Shown: positions 7,301 through 13,796 of the stretch, piece after piece
How positions within the stretch are numbered: the stretch's first letter is position 1
How the letters are laid out: every line of letters starts with the position of its first letter
From: an uncultured Blautia sp.
Lineage (GTDB): Bacteria > Bacillota > Clostridia > Lachnospirales > Lachnospiraceae
Assembly (NCBI GenBank): GCA_900539525.1
Contig: UQCM01000057.1
Coordinates: forward strand, 1-17,193
Direction: 5' to 3'
DNA: 17,193 nucleotides
Position numbers and translations under genes: made by a program
Notes under the pieces: generated by a model
Database searches by the model: none
Told to the model about the DNA's origin: nothing
The model's input: the letters and a program-made list of their open reading frames with translations, nothing else

Positions 7301-8396
7301 CTGCCTGCTGCTGTTTCAGTCCATTCACTATCTCCTCTGGTGTATCCGGATTCTTCTGTGCATCTGCGATCTGCTTCTCCAGTTCCGCTTTCGCATCAAA
7401 CGCAGATTTCGCACTTTCCAGCCCAACGGCTGCACTCTCCAGCCCTGTGATTCCGTTTTCCAGGGATGCCAGTCCCTCCTGGGCTTTTTTCAGCTGCCCC
7501 GGAAGGGCATCCAACTTCTTCTCACCCTCTGTCAGTTCCTTTTCCTTCTGTGCAATCTCCTTCTCCGACTTCTCCAGTTCAGCAAGCTTACGGTCCGCCT
7601 CGGCGATCTGCTGATTCAGCTGTGCCTCACTGGTGATCAGCTGGCTCTGCCCGCTGGAAATCTGACTCTCGGCGCTGGCGGTCTGCTGTGCCAGCTGCCT
7701 TTCTCCTTCCTCCAGCTGTGCCTTTCCCTCTGCAAGTTCATCCTCGGCATCCTTCATCTCACTCTCTGCCTCGGCAAACTTCCCGTCCAGGGCGTCTGAC
7801 ACCTTTTTATTTACTGCATCGATCTTATCCTGTCTCAGAATCACCTGGACTTCCTCATCCACCAGTCCCGAAGCGGAAACGGATGCCACTCCTTCAATGC
7901 TCTCAAGCTCCGGCAGTACCTTTTCATTGATATAGTCCGTCAGCTGCGCACTGTCCATGTCGCCAGCCTCGGCTGCGGCAACCATCACAGGCATCATATC
8001 CGGATTCATCTTCATGATCACAGGGCTTCCCACACTGTCCTCCCAGTAACCCTCGATCTGATCCAGACTTTCCCTCATCTCAATTGTTACCGCATCCATA
8101 TTCGCAGTCTGGGCGAACTCAAGGATGACCACAGACACATTCTCGCTGGAAACGGACGTCACATTTTCAATATTACTGATGGTTGCCATCGCCTGCTCTA
8201 CCGGTCTGGTGACAACAGTCTCTACTTCCTCCGGACTTGCTCCTGCATATGTTGTGTATACAACCGCATAGGGCAGTGTCATATCCGGCAGAAGATCTGT
8301 CTTCATCTTTGTAAACGACACGATTCCGAGTACCAGCACCAGGATCATGCCTACCACGACCGTATAGGGTCTTTTTACACTGAACTTTGAAATCAT
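4335..8396 (-). CDS. RND-family efflux permease with a coiled-coil insertion
   Basis: This 1353-residue integral membrane protein is a proton-driven exporter of the AcrB/HAE1 superfamily. It shows the duplicated RND plan: N-terminal helix (about 12-29) and LLPDMTLPYAVVYTTYAGASPEEVE, a first helical block at about 667-825, a second external domain at about 872-1180 and a final block at 1185-1340. The TM4 motif is VDNSIVVIE (732-740), with Asp733 kept and Asn734 where AcrB has a second Asp. The TM10 counterpart is VNNGIVLVD (1253-1261), with Asn where AcrB has Lys940. Residues about 205-518 form a heptad-rich insertion (AGKKQIAAGKKQIKEGKSQI and similar) in the first external domain, which explains the length over the usual 1030-1050. 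No membrane-fusion or outer-membrane gene is adjacent. The ATG has AGGAG ten bases upstream. The substrate (drug, bile acid, lipid) is not shown. Confidence 0.92.
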   Translation of the reverse strand: MISKFSVKRPYTVVVGMILVLVLGIVSFTKMKTDLLPDMTLPYAVVYTTYAGASPEEVETVVTRPVEQAMATISNIENVTSVSSENVSVVILEFAQTANMDAVTIEMRESLDQIEGYWEDSVGSPVIMKMNPDMMPVMVAAAEAGDMDSAQLTDYINEKVLPELESIEGVASVSASGLVDEEVQVILRQDKIDAVNKKVSDALDGKFAEAESEMKDAEDELAEGKAQLEEGERQLAQQTASAESQISSGQSQLITSEAQLNQQIAEADRKLAELEKSEKEIAQKEKELTEGEKKLDALPGQLKKAQEGLASLENGITGLESAAVGLESAKSAFDAKAELEKQIADAQKNPDTPEEIVNGLKQQQAALQQQLDTVLKPLQAAGVDTSGSYADIQQKINSRKAELIAQKTQLESQVSQLQAAVEDIPAQRKSIAAGKKQIAAGKKQIKEGKSQIQEAKKQLTAAKNQISSGKASLSAALSELNQKKISSTIEIAAGKAQIGAGESQLDEAKKELESQKDTAYDQADVEGIFTADMVKGILAAQNFTMPAGYVTEEGIDYLVRVGDKLDDVEMLEDLMLLDMHIDGLDPVCLSDVADVVVTDNSDEIYAKINGHAGVLFSMQKQSGYSTGEVSDKIQEKFLRIEEETENVHFITLMDQGIYIDMVVDSVLQNMISGAVLAILILLLFLKSVRPTIVIAFSIPISILAAIVLMYFTGININIISLSGLALGIGMLVDNSIVVIENIYRLRNEGMPVRKAAVEGARQVAGAIAASTLTTVCVFLPIVFTEGVTRQLFVDMGLTIAFSLLASLAVALTVVPMMGAGLLRRTQEKKSRIFDRVQNLYAGILGIALKHRGLVLAGAVLVLAVSAVLSVSRGTEFMPQMESTQMSITMTMPDEAATSEDTAEMCDEVTARLLEIPDVQEAGAMAEGAGIMSALGSSDKKQISIYLILKEDKELGNQELAEEIEKKTADLACDLNIQTSSMDLSALGGSGISIKIKGRDLDRLKELAVQTADVIRQVEGTEEVSDGIEEKTLEMRIVVDKDKAMEHQLTTAQVYQFLQGKLADAKSATTLSTDSKDYPVMVISESDTKLTRDEIRKLTIEGKDADGNTEDVPIRDIVTFEDSEGFTSINREAQTRYVTVSAGVDADHNIGLVSNEVEKKLKEIELPKGYSFEMSGENKTINESMTELLKMLGLAVVLIYLIMVAQFQSLLSPFIIMFTIPLAFTGGFLGLWITGSPISVIAMIGFVMLSGIIVNNGIVLVDYINQLRRGGMEKREAIIASGKTRLRPILMTALTTILGLSTMALGLGMGADMIQPMAIVTVGGLIYGTLLTLLVVPCIYDLLNRKKDMTEEEI

Positions 8397-8431
8397 CGTA
8401 TTCTGTCTCCTTTCTTCTTATGTGTTTTCGT

Positions 8432-8443
8432 CCGACCGGTCGG
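8432..8443. promoter_or_regulatory. TetR-type operator upstream of the RND/tetR operon
   Basis: CCGACCGGTCGG is a perfect 12-bp palindrome, with a further GGTC at its right, lying 36-47 bp before the RND start codon. GACCGGTC-containing palindromes are common operators of TetR repressors, and a TetR gene is the last gene of the same operon. A poor promoter match (AT-rich TTTACA and TATATA elements, about 8453-8475) lies just upstream, so the site is placed to block initiation or early elongation. Confidence 0.7.
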
Positions 8444-8538
8444 TCAGTATTGTTCTATATAAAAGCTGTAAAAATGTTACCTTTTCACTCACAACACCAC
8501 CTGTGTAACTGTTCAGAGTCATGCAGATTTTATGAGTT

Positions 8539-8594
8539 GGGGTCAAAAACATTTGACCCCATGATGCCTTCGGATTTTTTGACCCTGGCATCAT
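8539..8594. repeat. intergenic palindrome with three mutually exclusive stems
   Basis: GGGGTCAAA (8539-8547) pairs with TTTGACCCC (8552-8560) around a 4-base loop. ATGATGCC (8561-8568) pairs with GGCATCAT (8587-8594). Alternatively GGGTCAAAAA (8540-8549) pairs perfectly with TTTTTGACCC (8576-8585). It lies 45-100 bp past the engB stop, so it ends the proteostasis block. No clean U-tract follows on either strand, so I call it a structured repeat rather than a standard terminator. Confidence 0.65.
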
Positions 8595-8638
8595 TTAATA
8601 AGAGTAACATCAAAACAGCTTTTACTTCTTCTGTACCG

Positions 8639-9238
8639 CTATGCTTCCTGCTGCACACCCATACAGGACTCGATCACTTCCCAGATCTCATCTCTTCCCT
8701 GCTTCGTCTCCGCTGAAAACGGGATCACAATAGTACCCGGACGTACCGCAAGGCCTGTCTTTACCATCTTCACATGCTTCGCCATCTGACTGCGCTTCAG
8801 CTTGTCCAGCTTTGTGGCAATGATAATCGGCTCATACCCGTTATGCAGGATCCAGTCATACATCGTCTTATCATTCTGCGATGGCTCATGCCGGATATCG
8901 ATCAGCAGAAATACAGCCTTCAGCTGCCTGGATCCGTGAAGATATCTTTCGATCAGCTTACCCCACTTTTCCTTCTCCGCCTGTGAAACCTTCGCATAAC
9001 CGTACCCCGGCAGATCTACCAGGTAAACCTGATCATTTACATTATAAAAATTTATCGTCTGTGTTTTACCCGGCTGGGCACTGGTTCTCGCCAGCGCCTT
9101 CCGGTTCATCAGTGCATTGATCAGAGAAGACTTTCCCACATTCGACTTTCCTGCAAATGCGATCTCCGCCTTATCATTCTCCGGCAAAACACTGGTAATC
9201 CCACAGACTGTCTCCAAAGATACATTCTTTATTATCAT
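8639..9238 (-). CDS. engB: ribosome biogenesis GTP-binding protein EngB (YsxC/YihA)
   Basis: EngB is an essential TRAFAC-class GTPase that acts in late assembly of the 50S subunit in most bacteria. With the start used here the product has 199 aa, the usual size. G1 is GKSNVGKS (30-37), G3 is DLPG (75-78, in VDLPGYGYAKVS), G4 is TKLD (142-145) and G5 is SAE (175-177). I placed the start at the ATG at 9236-9238 (MIIKNV) because AGGGG lies six bases before it. The upstream in-frame ATG at 9263-9265 has no ribosome site and would add nine atypical residues. It lies 46 bp after lon and is the last gene of the tig-clpP-clpX-lon-engB series, an arrangement seen in many Clostridia and close to the Bacillus lonA-ysxC pair. 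Confidence 0.95.
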   Translation of the reverse strand: MIIKNVSLETVCGITSVLPENDKAEIAFAGKSNVGKSSLINALMNRKALARTSAQPGKTQTINFYNVNDQVYLVDLPGYGYAKVSQAEKEKWGKLIERYLHGSRQLKAVFLLIDIRHEPSQNDKTMYDWILHNGYEPIIIATKLDKLKRSQMAKHVKMVKTGLAVRPGTIVIPFSAETKQGRDEIWEVIESCMGVQQEA

Positions 9239-9284
9239 CTCAATCCCCTGCTTTCCCGATAGCACAGACTTTCGTCTTTATCGT

Positions 9285-11603
9285 CTACTTCACAAGTGCC
9301 ACAGGAAGTACCTCTCCCATGCTTTCCACAAAAACAAGCTCCATACCCTTCTTAATCTCTTTTGAGATTTCTTCCACATCCACCTTATTTTTCTTTGGTA
9401 TCAGTACTCTCTTAATTCCTGCATTCTTTGCAGCCAGCAGCTTCTCCTTTAATCCGCCGACAGGCAGCACACGCCCTCGCAGGGTGATCTCCCCTGTCAT
9501 GGCTACATCCGCCCGCACCTTGCGCATGGTAACAGCTGACAGGATCGCAGTCGCCATCGTGATTCCCGCTGACGGGCCATCCTTCGGAACTGCGCCCTCC
9601 GGGATATGAATATGGATGTCATGCTTCTGAAAGAAGTCTTCTTCGATCCCGTATTCCCGGCTGACCGAACGGATATAGCTGATTCCTGTCTTTGCTGATT
9701 CCTTCATCACATCACCGAGCTGACCGGTCAGCTGGATCTCCCCCTTGCCCGGCATGACATTTACCTCGATCTCAAGTGTATCACCGCCCACACTGGTCCA
9801 TGCCAGACCGCGGACGATACCGATCTCATCTTCTTTATTGACGCGGTTCACACTGTAACGCTCCGGTCCCAGATACTTCTCCACACCGCTCTCAGACACC
9901 TTCAGGGATTTCTTCCCGTCTTCCAGGATCTCCCTGGCTGCCTTCCTGCAGATTTCCCCGATCTTTCTCTCCAGGTTCCGCACGCCCGCCTCTCTGGTAT
10001 AGGAAGCGATGATCTTCTTCAAAGCACCGTTTGTGATCGTAAAATCATAAACATCCAGTCCATGACGACGGATCTGTTTCTGGAGCAGATGTTCCTTCGC
10101 AATATGGAATTTCTCATTTTCCGTATAACTGGAAATCTCGATCAGCTCCATACGGTCAAGAAGAGGTTTCGGAATCGTCTGCACATCATTTGCCGTGGCA
10201 ATAAACATGACTTCTGACAGATCCAGCGGGATTTCCACATAGTGATCCCGGAATCTGACATTCTGTTCCGAATCCAGTACCTCCAGCAGAGCTGAAGAGG
10301 TATCTCCTTTATAATCACTGCTTACCTTGTCGATCTCGTCCAGAAGCATCAGGGGATTCTTCACACCGGCCATTTTCATTCCGTTGGCGATCCGTCCCGG
10401 CATCGCTCCCACATAGGTTCTCCGATGTCCACGGATCTCTGCCTCATCACGTACGCCTCCCAGACTGATCCGGACATATTTCTTATTCATCGCCCTGGCA
10501 ATGGATTTTGCAATGGATGTTTTTCCGGTTCCCGGTGGTCCTACCAGACACAGAATCGGACTTTCTCCCTTCTTTGTCAGTGTCCGTACTGCCAGAAACT
10601 CCAGCACACGCTCTTTCACCTTTTCCAGCCCGTAGTGATCCGCCTCCAGGATCTCTCTGGCATTCTTCAGATCCTTATTGTCCTTCGACGCCTTATCCCA
10701 TGGAAGCTCCAGCAATGTTTCAATATATCCCCGGCTTACCGCACTTTCAGAGCTGTTTCCCGCCACATTTTTGAAACGCTGGATCTCCTTAAGGATTTTT
10801 TCTTTGACTGCTTTCGGCGCCTTCAGCTTCTCAGCCGCTTCCTTAAAATGGTCTGCATCAGAAAAAGTATGATCCTCCCCCAGCTCCTCGCGAATAAGCT
10901 TTAACTGTTCCCGAAGGATATACTCCTTCTGATTCTTATCGATCCGCGCCTTTACTTTTTCCTGGAGGTCTGCTTTGATCTGCATGATCTCCACTTCATT
11001 GCTCAGGATCTCGCAGAGAAGATCATATCTGTCCGTAAGAGATACCGCTTCCAGAATCCTCTGCTTCTCCTCATAATACAGCGGAAGATGAATAGCGATC
11101 TGATCCACCAGCCTGGAGACCTCCCCTGTCTCCATCAGCTGCGCCGTCAGTTCCTTACTGATCTTCGGATTTGCCAGGGCATACTCGCTGTAGATTTCCT
11201 TCAGTATTCGCAGCATGGCCTCCCTGTGGTGTTCATCCAGTTCCCCGTCCCTCATCTCTTCGAATACTGCAACCTCCGCCAGCAGATACTTCTGATTCTC
11301 ATCCAGTGTCAGAAGCTCCGCCCTTGCGATACCTTCCACGAGAACGCGCAGAATATTATTTGGCAGACGCATCAGCTGTTTGATCATTACAACCGTCCCC
11401 ACCCGGTACAGATCGGACTGTCCGGGTTTGGCTGCTTCAGGATCCTTCTGCGTTACCACAAACAGTTCCTGTTTATCCAGCATCGCCTGCTCCACTGCCG
11501 TCATAGATTTCTCCCTGCTGATATCGAAATGTACAATCATCGACGGGAGGATCGTCATTCCTCTAAGTGCCACTACAGGCAGTTCTTTTGTTAAATCACT
11601 CAT
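9285..11603 (-). CDS. lon: ATP-dependent protease Lon (LonA type)
   Basis: Lon is a cytoplasmic hexameric AAA+ protease that degrades misfolded and short-lived regulatory proteins. The 772-residue product has the full LonA layout: N-terminal substrate domain (about 1-210), coiled-coil region (about 210-300), AAA+ module with Walker A GPPGTGKT (355-362) and Walker B LMLLDEID (418-425), and a C-terminal serine protease domain. The catalytic dyad is Ser678 in DGPSAG and Lys721 in GGLKEK, both present, so the enzyme should be active. The ATG at 11601-11603 has AAGAGG five bases upstream. It lies 85 bp after clpX and 46 bp before engB. A 12-bp palindrome TGACAGCTGTCA (11624-11635) is in the short leader and could be a regulatory site; no CtsR or CIRCE motif was seen there. 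Confidence 0.97.
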   Translation of the reverse strand: MSDLTKELPVVALRGMTILPSMIVHFDISREKSMTAVEQAMLDKQELFVVTQKDPEAAKPGQSDLYRVGTVVMIKQLMRLPNNILRVLVEGIARAELLTLDENQKYLLAEVAVFEEMRDGELDEHHREAMLRILKEIYSEYALANPKISKELTAQLMETGEVSRLVDQIAIHLPLYYEEKQRILEAVSLTDRYDLLCEILSNEVEIMQIKADLQEKVKARIDKNQKEYILREQLKLIREELGEDHTFSDADHFKEAAEKLKAPKAVKEKILKEIQRFKNVAGNSSESAVSRGYIETLLELPWDKASKDNKDLKNAREILEADHYGLEKVKERVLEFLAVRTLTKKGESPILCLVGPPGTGKTSIAKSIARAMNKKYVRISLGGVRDEAEIRGHRRTYVGAMPGRIANGMKMAGVKNPLMLLDEIDKVSSDYKGDTSSALLEVLDSEQNVRFRDHYVEIPLDLSEVMFIATANDVQTIPKPLLDRMELIEISSYTENEKFHIAKEHLLQKQIRRHGLDVYDFTITNGALKKIIASYTREAGVRNLERKIGEICRKAAREILEDGKKSLKVSESGVEKYLGPERYSVNRVNKEDEIGIVRGLAWTSVGGDTLEIEVNVMPGKGEIQLTGQLGDVMKESAKTGISYIRSVSREYGIEEDFFQKHDIHIHIPEGAVPKDGPSAGITMATAILSAVTMRKVRADVAMTGEITLRGRVLPVGGLKEKLLAAKNAGIKRVLIPKKNKVDVEEISKEIKKGMELVFVESMGEVLPVALVK

Positions 11604-11688
11604 ATATACCTCTTATCTCATCCTGACAGCTGTCACATCCCCGCCGCCTGGCAGTCGATTTGTTGTACCACAGCTGATGTTCCGGCGA
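11604..11688 (-). promoter_or_regulatory. clpX-lon spacer with a 12-bp palindrome
   Basis: The 85-bp spacer contains TGACAGCTGTCA (11624-11635), a perfect palindrome about 20 bp before the lon start codon. No convincing sigma-A promoter is visible, so lon may be read through from clpX. The palindrome may be a repressor site or may be incidental. Confidence 0.3.
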
Positions 11689-12975
11689 TTACGCTGTCTC
11701 TCCTACTGTCCGTGAGGATTTCCTGCCCTTACTCCGTACAGGAAGATTCTCTCTATAAGTAAGCTTCGGCTCCCCGTTTCCTTCGATCATATCCTTCGTA
11801 ACCGTACAGCTTTCGATCGTTTCATCTGACGGCACAGTAAACATCAGATCCATCATGGACTGCTCCATGATCGCACGCAGACCTCTGGCTCCTGTTTTAC
11901 GTGCCAGAGACTTATCTGCGATCGCCTCCAGGGCATCTTCCTCAAACTTCAGCTGCACGCCATCCAGTTCAAATAATTTCTTGTACTGTTTGATGATGGA
12001 ATTCTTCGGCTCCTTTAAAATGCGTATCAGGCTCTCCCGATCCAGAGAATCAAGAGAAACGATGACCGGAACACGTCCCATGATTTCCGGAATCATACCA
12101 AATTTTACAAAATCCTGCGGAAGCGCATGTTTAAAGATCTCACCTGCATTTTTCTCATGCTTCTCCCCGATCTCCACATTGAAACCGACAGACTTAGTAT
12201 CCATACGTGTTTCAATGATCTTATCCAGCCCTTCAAATGCTCCGCCGCAGATAAACAGAATATTTGTGGTATCGATCTGAATCAATTCCTGCTGCGGATG
12301 CTTTCTTCCGCCCTGCGGCGGCACGGAAGCAATCGTCCCTTCCAGAATCTTCAGAAGCGCCTGCTGTACGCCTTCGCCTGAAACATCTCTGGTAATGGAT
12401 ACATTTTCAGACTTTCTGGTAATCTTGTCAATCTCATCAATATAGATAATTCCATACTCGGCACGTTCAATATCATACTCAGCCGCCTGGATCAGCTTCA
12501 AAAGGATGTTCTCCACATCCTCGCCTACATATCCCGCCTCCGTCAGAGATGTCGCATCTGCAATGGCAAAAGGTACATTTAAAAGTCTTGCCAGCGTCTG
12601 AGCCAGAAGCGTCTTTCCCGAACCGGTCGGTCCCAGCATCAGGATATTGCTTTTCTGAAGCTCCACACCGAGATTCCTTCCGGCCAGAATTCTTTTATAA
12701 TGATTATAAACGGCAACTGCCAGCGCTTTCTTTGCATCGTCCTGTCCAATGACGTAGTCATCGAGAAATTCCTTGATCTGCTCCGGCTTCAGAAGGTTGA
12801 TTCCTTCCTCATCGTCCATATATTCTTTCTCAAGTTCTTCCTCTACGATCTCTGAACAGAGTTCAATACACTCATCACAGATAAATACACCATCCGGCCC
12901 GGAGATCATCTTTCTGACCTGTTCCGCCGATTTATTACAAAAAGAACATCTCACTTTCTGTTCCTGAACTCTCAC
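11689..12975 (-). CDS. clpX: ATP-dependent Clp protease unfoldase ClpX
   Basis: ClpX is the AAA+ unfoldase that recognises tagged or damaged proteins and threads them into ClpP. The N-terminal zinc domain has Cys10, Cys13, Cys33 and Cys36 (CSFC and CDEC). The AAA+ module has Walker A GPTGSGKT (115-122), pore loop GYVG (148-151), Walker B IIYIDEID (176-183) and the RKH loop (224-226). I start it at the GTG at 12973-12975 (428 aa), because AGGAGG lies 11 bases before it. The longer frame from the TTG at 12994-12996 would place that ribosome site inside codons 2-4 and has no site of its own. No ATG is available. The gene follows clpP by 185 bp and precedes lon by 85 bp. Confidence 0.96.
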   Translation of the reverse strand: MRVQEQKVRCSFCNKSAEQVRKMISGPDGVFICDECIELCSEIVEEELEKEYMDDEEGINLLKPEQIKEFLDDYVIGQDDAKKALAVAVYNHYKRILAGRNLGVELQKSNILMLGPTGSGKTLLAQTLARLLNVPFAIADATSLTEAGYVGEDVENILLKLIQAAEYDIERAEYGIIYIDEIDKITRKSENVSITRDVSGEGVQQALLKILEGTIASVPPQGGRKHPQQELIQIDTTNILFICGGAFEGLDKIIETRMDTKSVGFNVEIGEKHEKNAGEIFKHALPQDFVKFGMIPEIMGRVPVIVSLDSLDRESLIRILKEPKNSIIKQYKKLFELDGVQLKFEEDALEAIADKSLARKTGARGLRAIMEQSMMDLMFTVPSDETIESCTVTKDMIEGNGEPKLTYRENLPVRSKGRKSSRTVGETA

Positions 12976-13160
12976 TGCTCTTCTTACCTCCTGCAATTCA
13001 ACTATTCGTGAAACTGTTATTCAAAACAACAGGCAGATATTCATCCGCTCTACCGGCTTCACAACCTGCCTGGCAAAGCAAATATTCGCATCCTGCTGTT
13101 CTGAACATCATATATCAGATAAGACTCCCGCCGCATGAGCAGGAGCCTTACCTTCATCTC
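12976..13160 (-). other. clpP-clpX spacer with a stop-codon hairpin
   Basis: No gene is visible. GATAAGA (13118-13124) pairs with TCTTATC (13159-13165), which spans the clpP stop codon, and GACTCC/GGAGCC (13123-13128, 13142-13147) extends it imperfectly. There is no U-tract, so this may slow exonucleases or mark an RNA processing point. Further on, CAGGCAG/CTGCCTG arms lie about 35 bp apart in the clpX leader. No strong clpX promoter was found. Confidence 0.35.
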
Positions 13161-13742
13161 TTATCGTTTGGTAATTACACTGTCGATCAGACCGTACTCC
13201 AGTGCTTCCTGAGCGCTCATGTAATTATCTCTCTCTGTGTCTACTTCAATCACTTCGATAGGCTGTCCGGTATTCTTCGCCAGTTCCTCATTCAGACGTC
13301 TGCGCGTCTTCAGGATCATATCAGCCACGATCTTGATTTCTGTTGCCTGTCCTTTTGCACCGCCTGACGGCTGATGGATCATAATCTCGGCATTTGGCAG
13401 AGCCATTCTCTTGCCCTTTGTGCCGCCTGCCAGCAGAAAAGCTCCCATGCTGGCTGCCATGCCCATGCAGATCGTAGAAACATCACACTTGATATAGTGC
13501 ATGGTATCGTAGATCGCCCATCCTGCTGTTACTGATCCACCCGGGCTGTTGATATAGAGCTGGATATCCTTTCCGGGATCCTCTGCCTCCAGGTGAAGCA
13601 TCTGTGCAACGATCAGATTTGCGGTTACATCGTTGACCTCCTCACCCAGAAAGATGATGCGGTCTTTTAATAATCTTGAATAGATGTCGTAGGATCTCTC
13701 TCCACGGCTTGACTGTTCAATGACATAAGGTACTAAGCTCAT
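13161..13742 (-). CDS. clpP: ATP-dependent Clp protease proteolytic subunit ClpP
   Basis: ClpP is the self-compartmentalised serine peptidase that forms a double heptamer and works with ClpX (and ClpC/ClpA-type partners). The 193-residue length is standard. The catalytic triad is complete: Ser98 in GMAASMGAF, His123 in MIHQP and Asp172 in TERDNYMSA. The start MSLVPYVIEQSSRGERSYDIYSRLL is the classic N terminus, including the processed propeptide region, and the ATG at 13740-13742 has AGGAG seven bases upstream. It lies 54 bp after tig and 185 bp before clpX, so the three are probably cotranscribed. No unusual residue was seen. Confidence 0.98.
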   Translation of the reverse strand: MSLVPYVIEQSSRGERSYDIYSRLLKDRIIFLGEEVNDVTANLIVAQMLHLEAEDPGKDIQLYINSPGGSVTAGWAIYDTMHYIKCDVSTICMGMAASMGAFLLAGGTKGKRMALPNAEIMIHQPSGGAKGQATEIKIVADMILKTRRRLNEELAKNTGQPIEVIEVDTERDNYMSAQEALEYGLIDSVITKR

Positions 13743-13796
13743 GCTGACTCTCCTCTCTGTCCGATGACCTGAAACTGTTTCGGATCCTTCCGTTTC

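Noticed and set aside
9239..9265. Upstream ATG for engB adding nine residues
   Set aside because: No ribosome site; the ATG at 9238 has AGGGG at proper spacing and a typical EngB N terminus.
13021..13110. Imperfect direct repeat GCAGATATTC / GCAAATATTC between clpP and clpX
   Set aside because: Too short and diverged to support a repeat family or operator.
13768..13783. CCTGAAAC-T-GTTTCGG palindrome between tig and clpP
   Set aside because: Short, 7 of 8 paired and without U-tract; likely incidental or a minor processing site.
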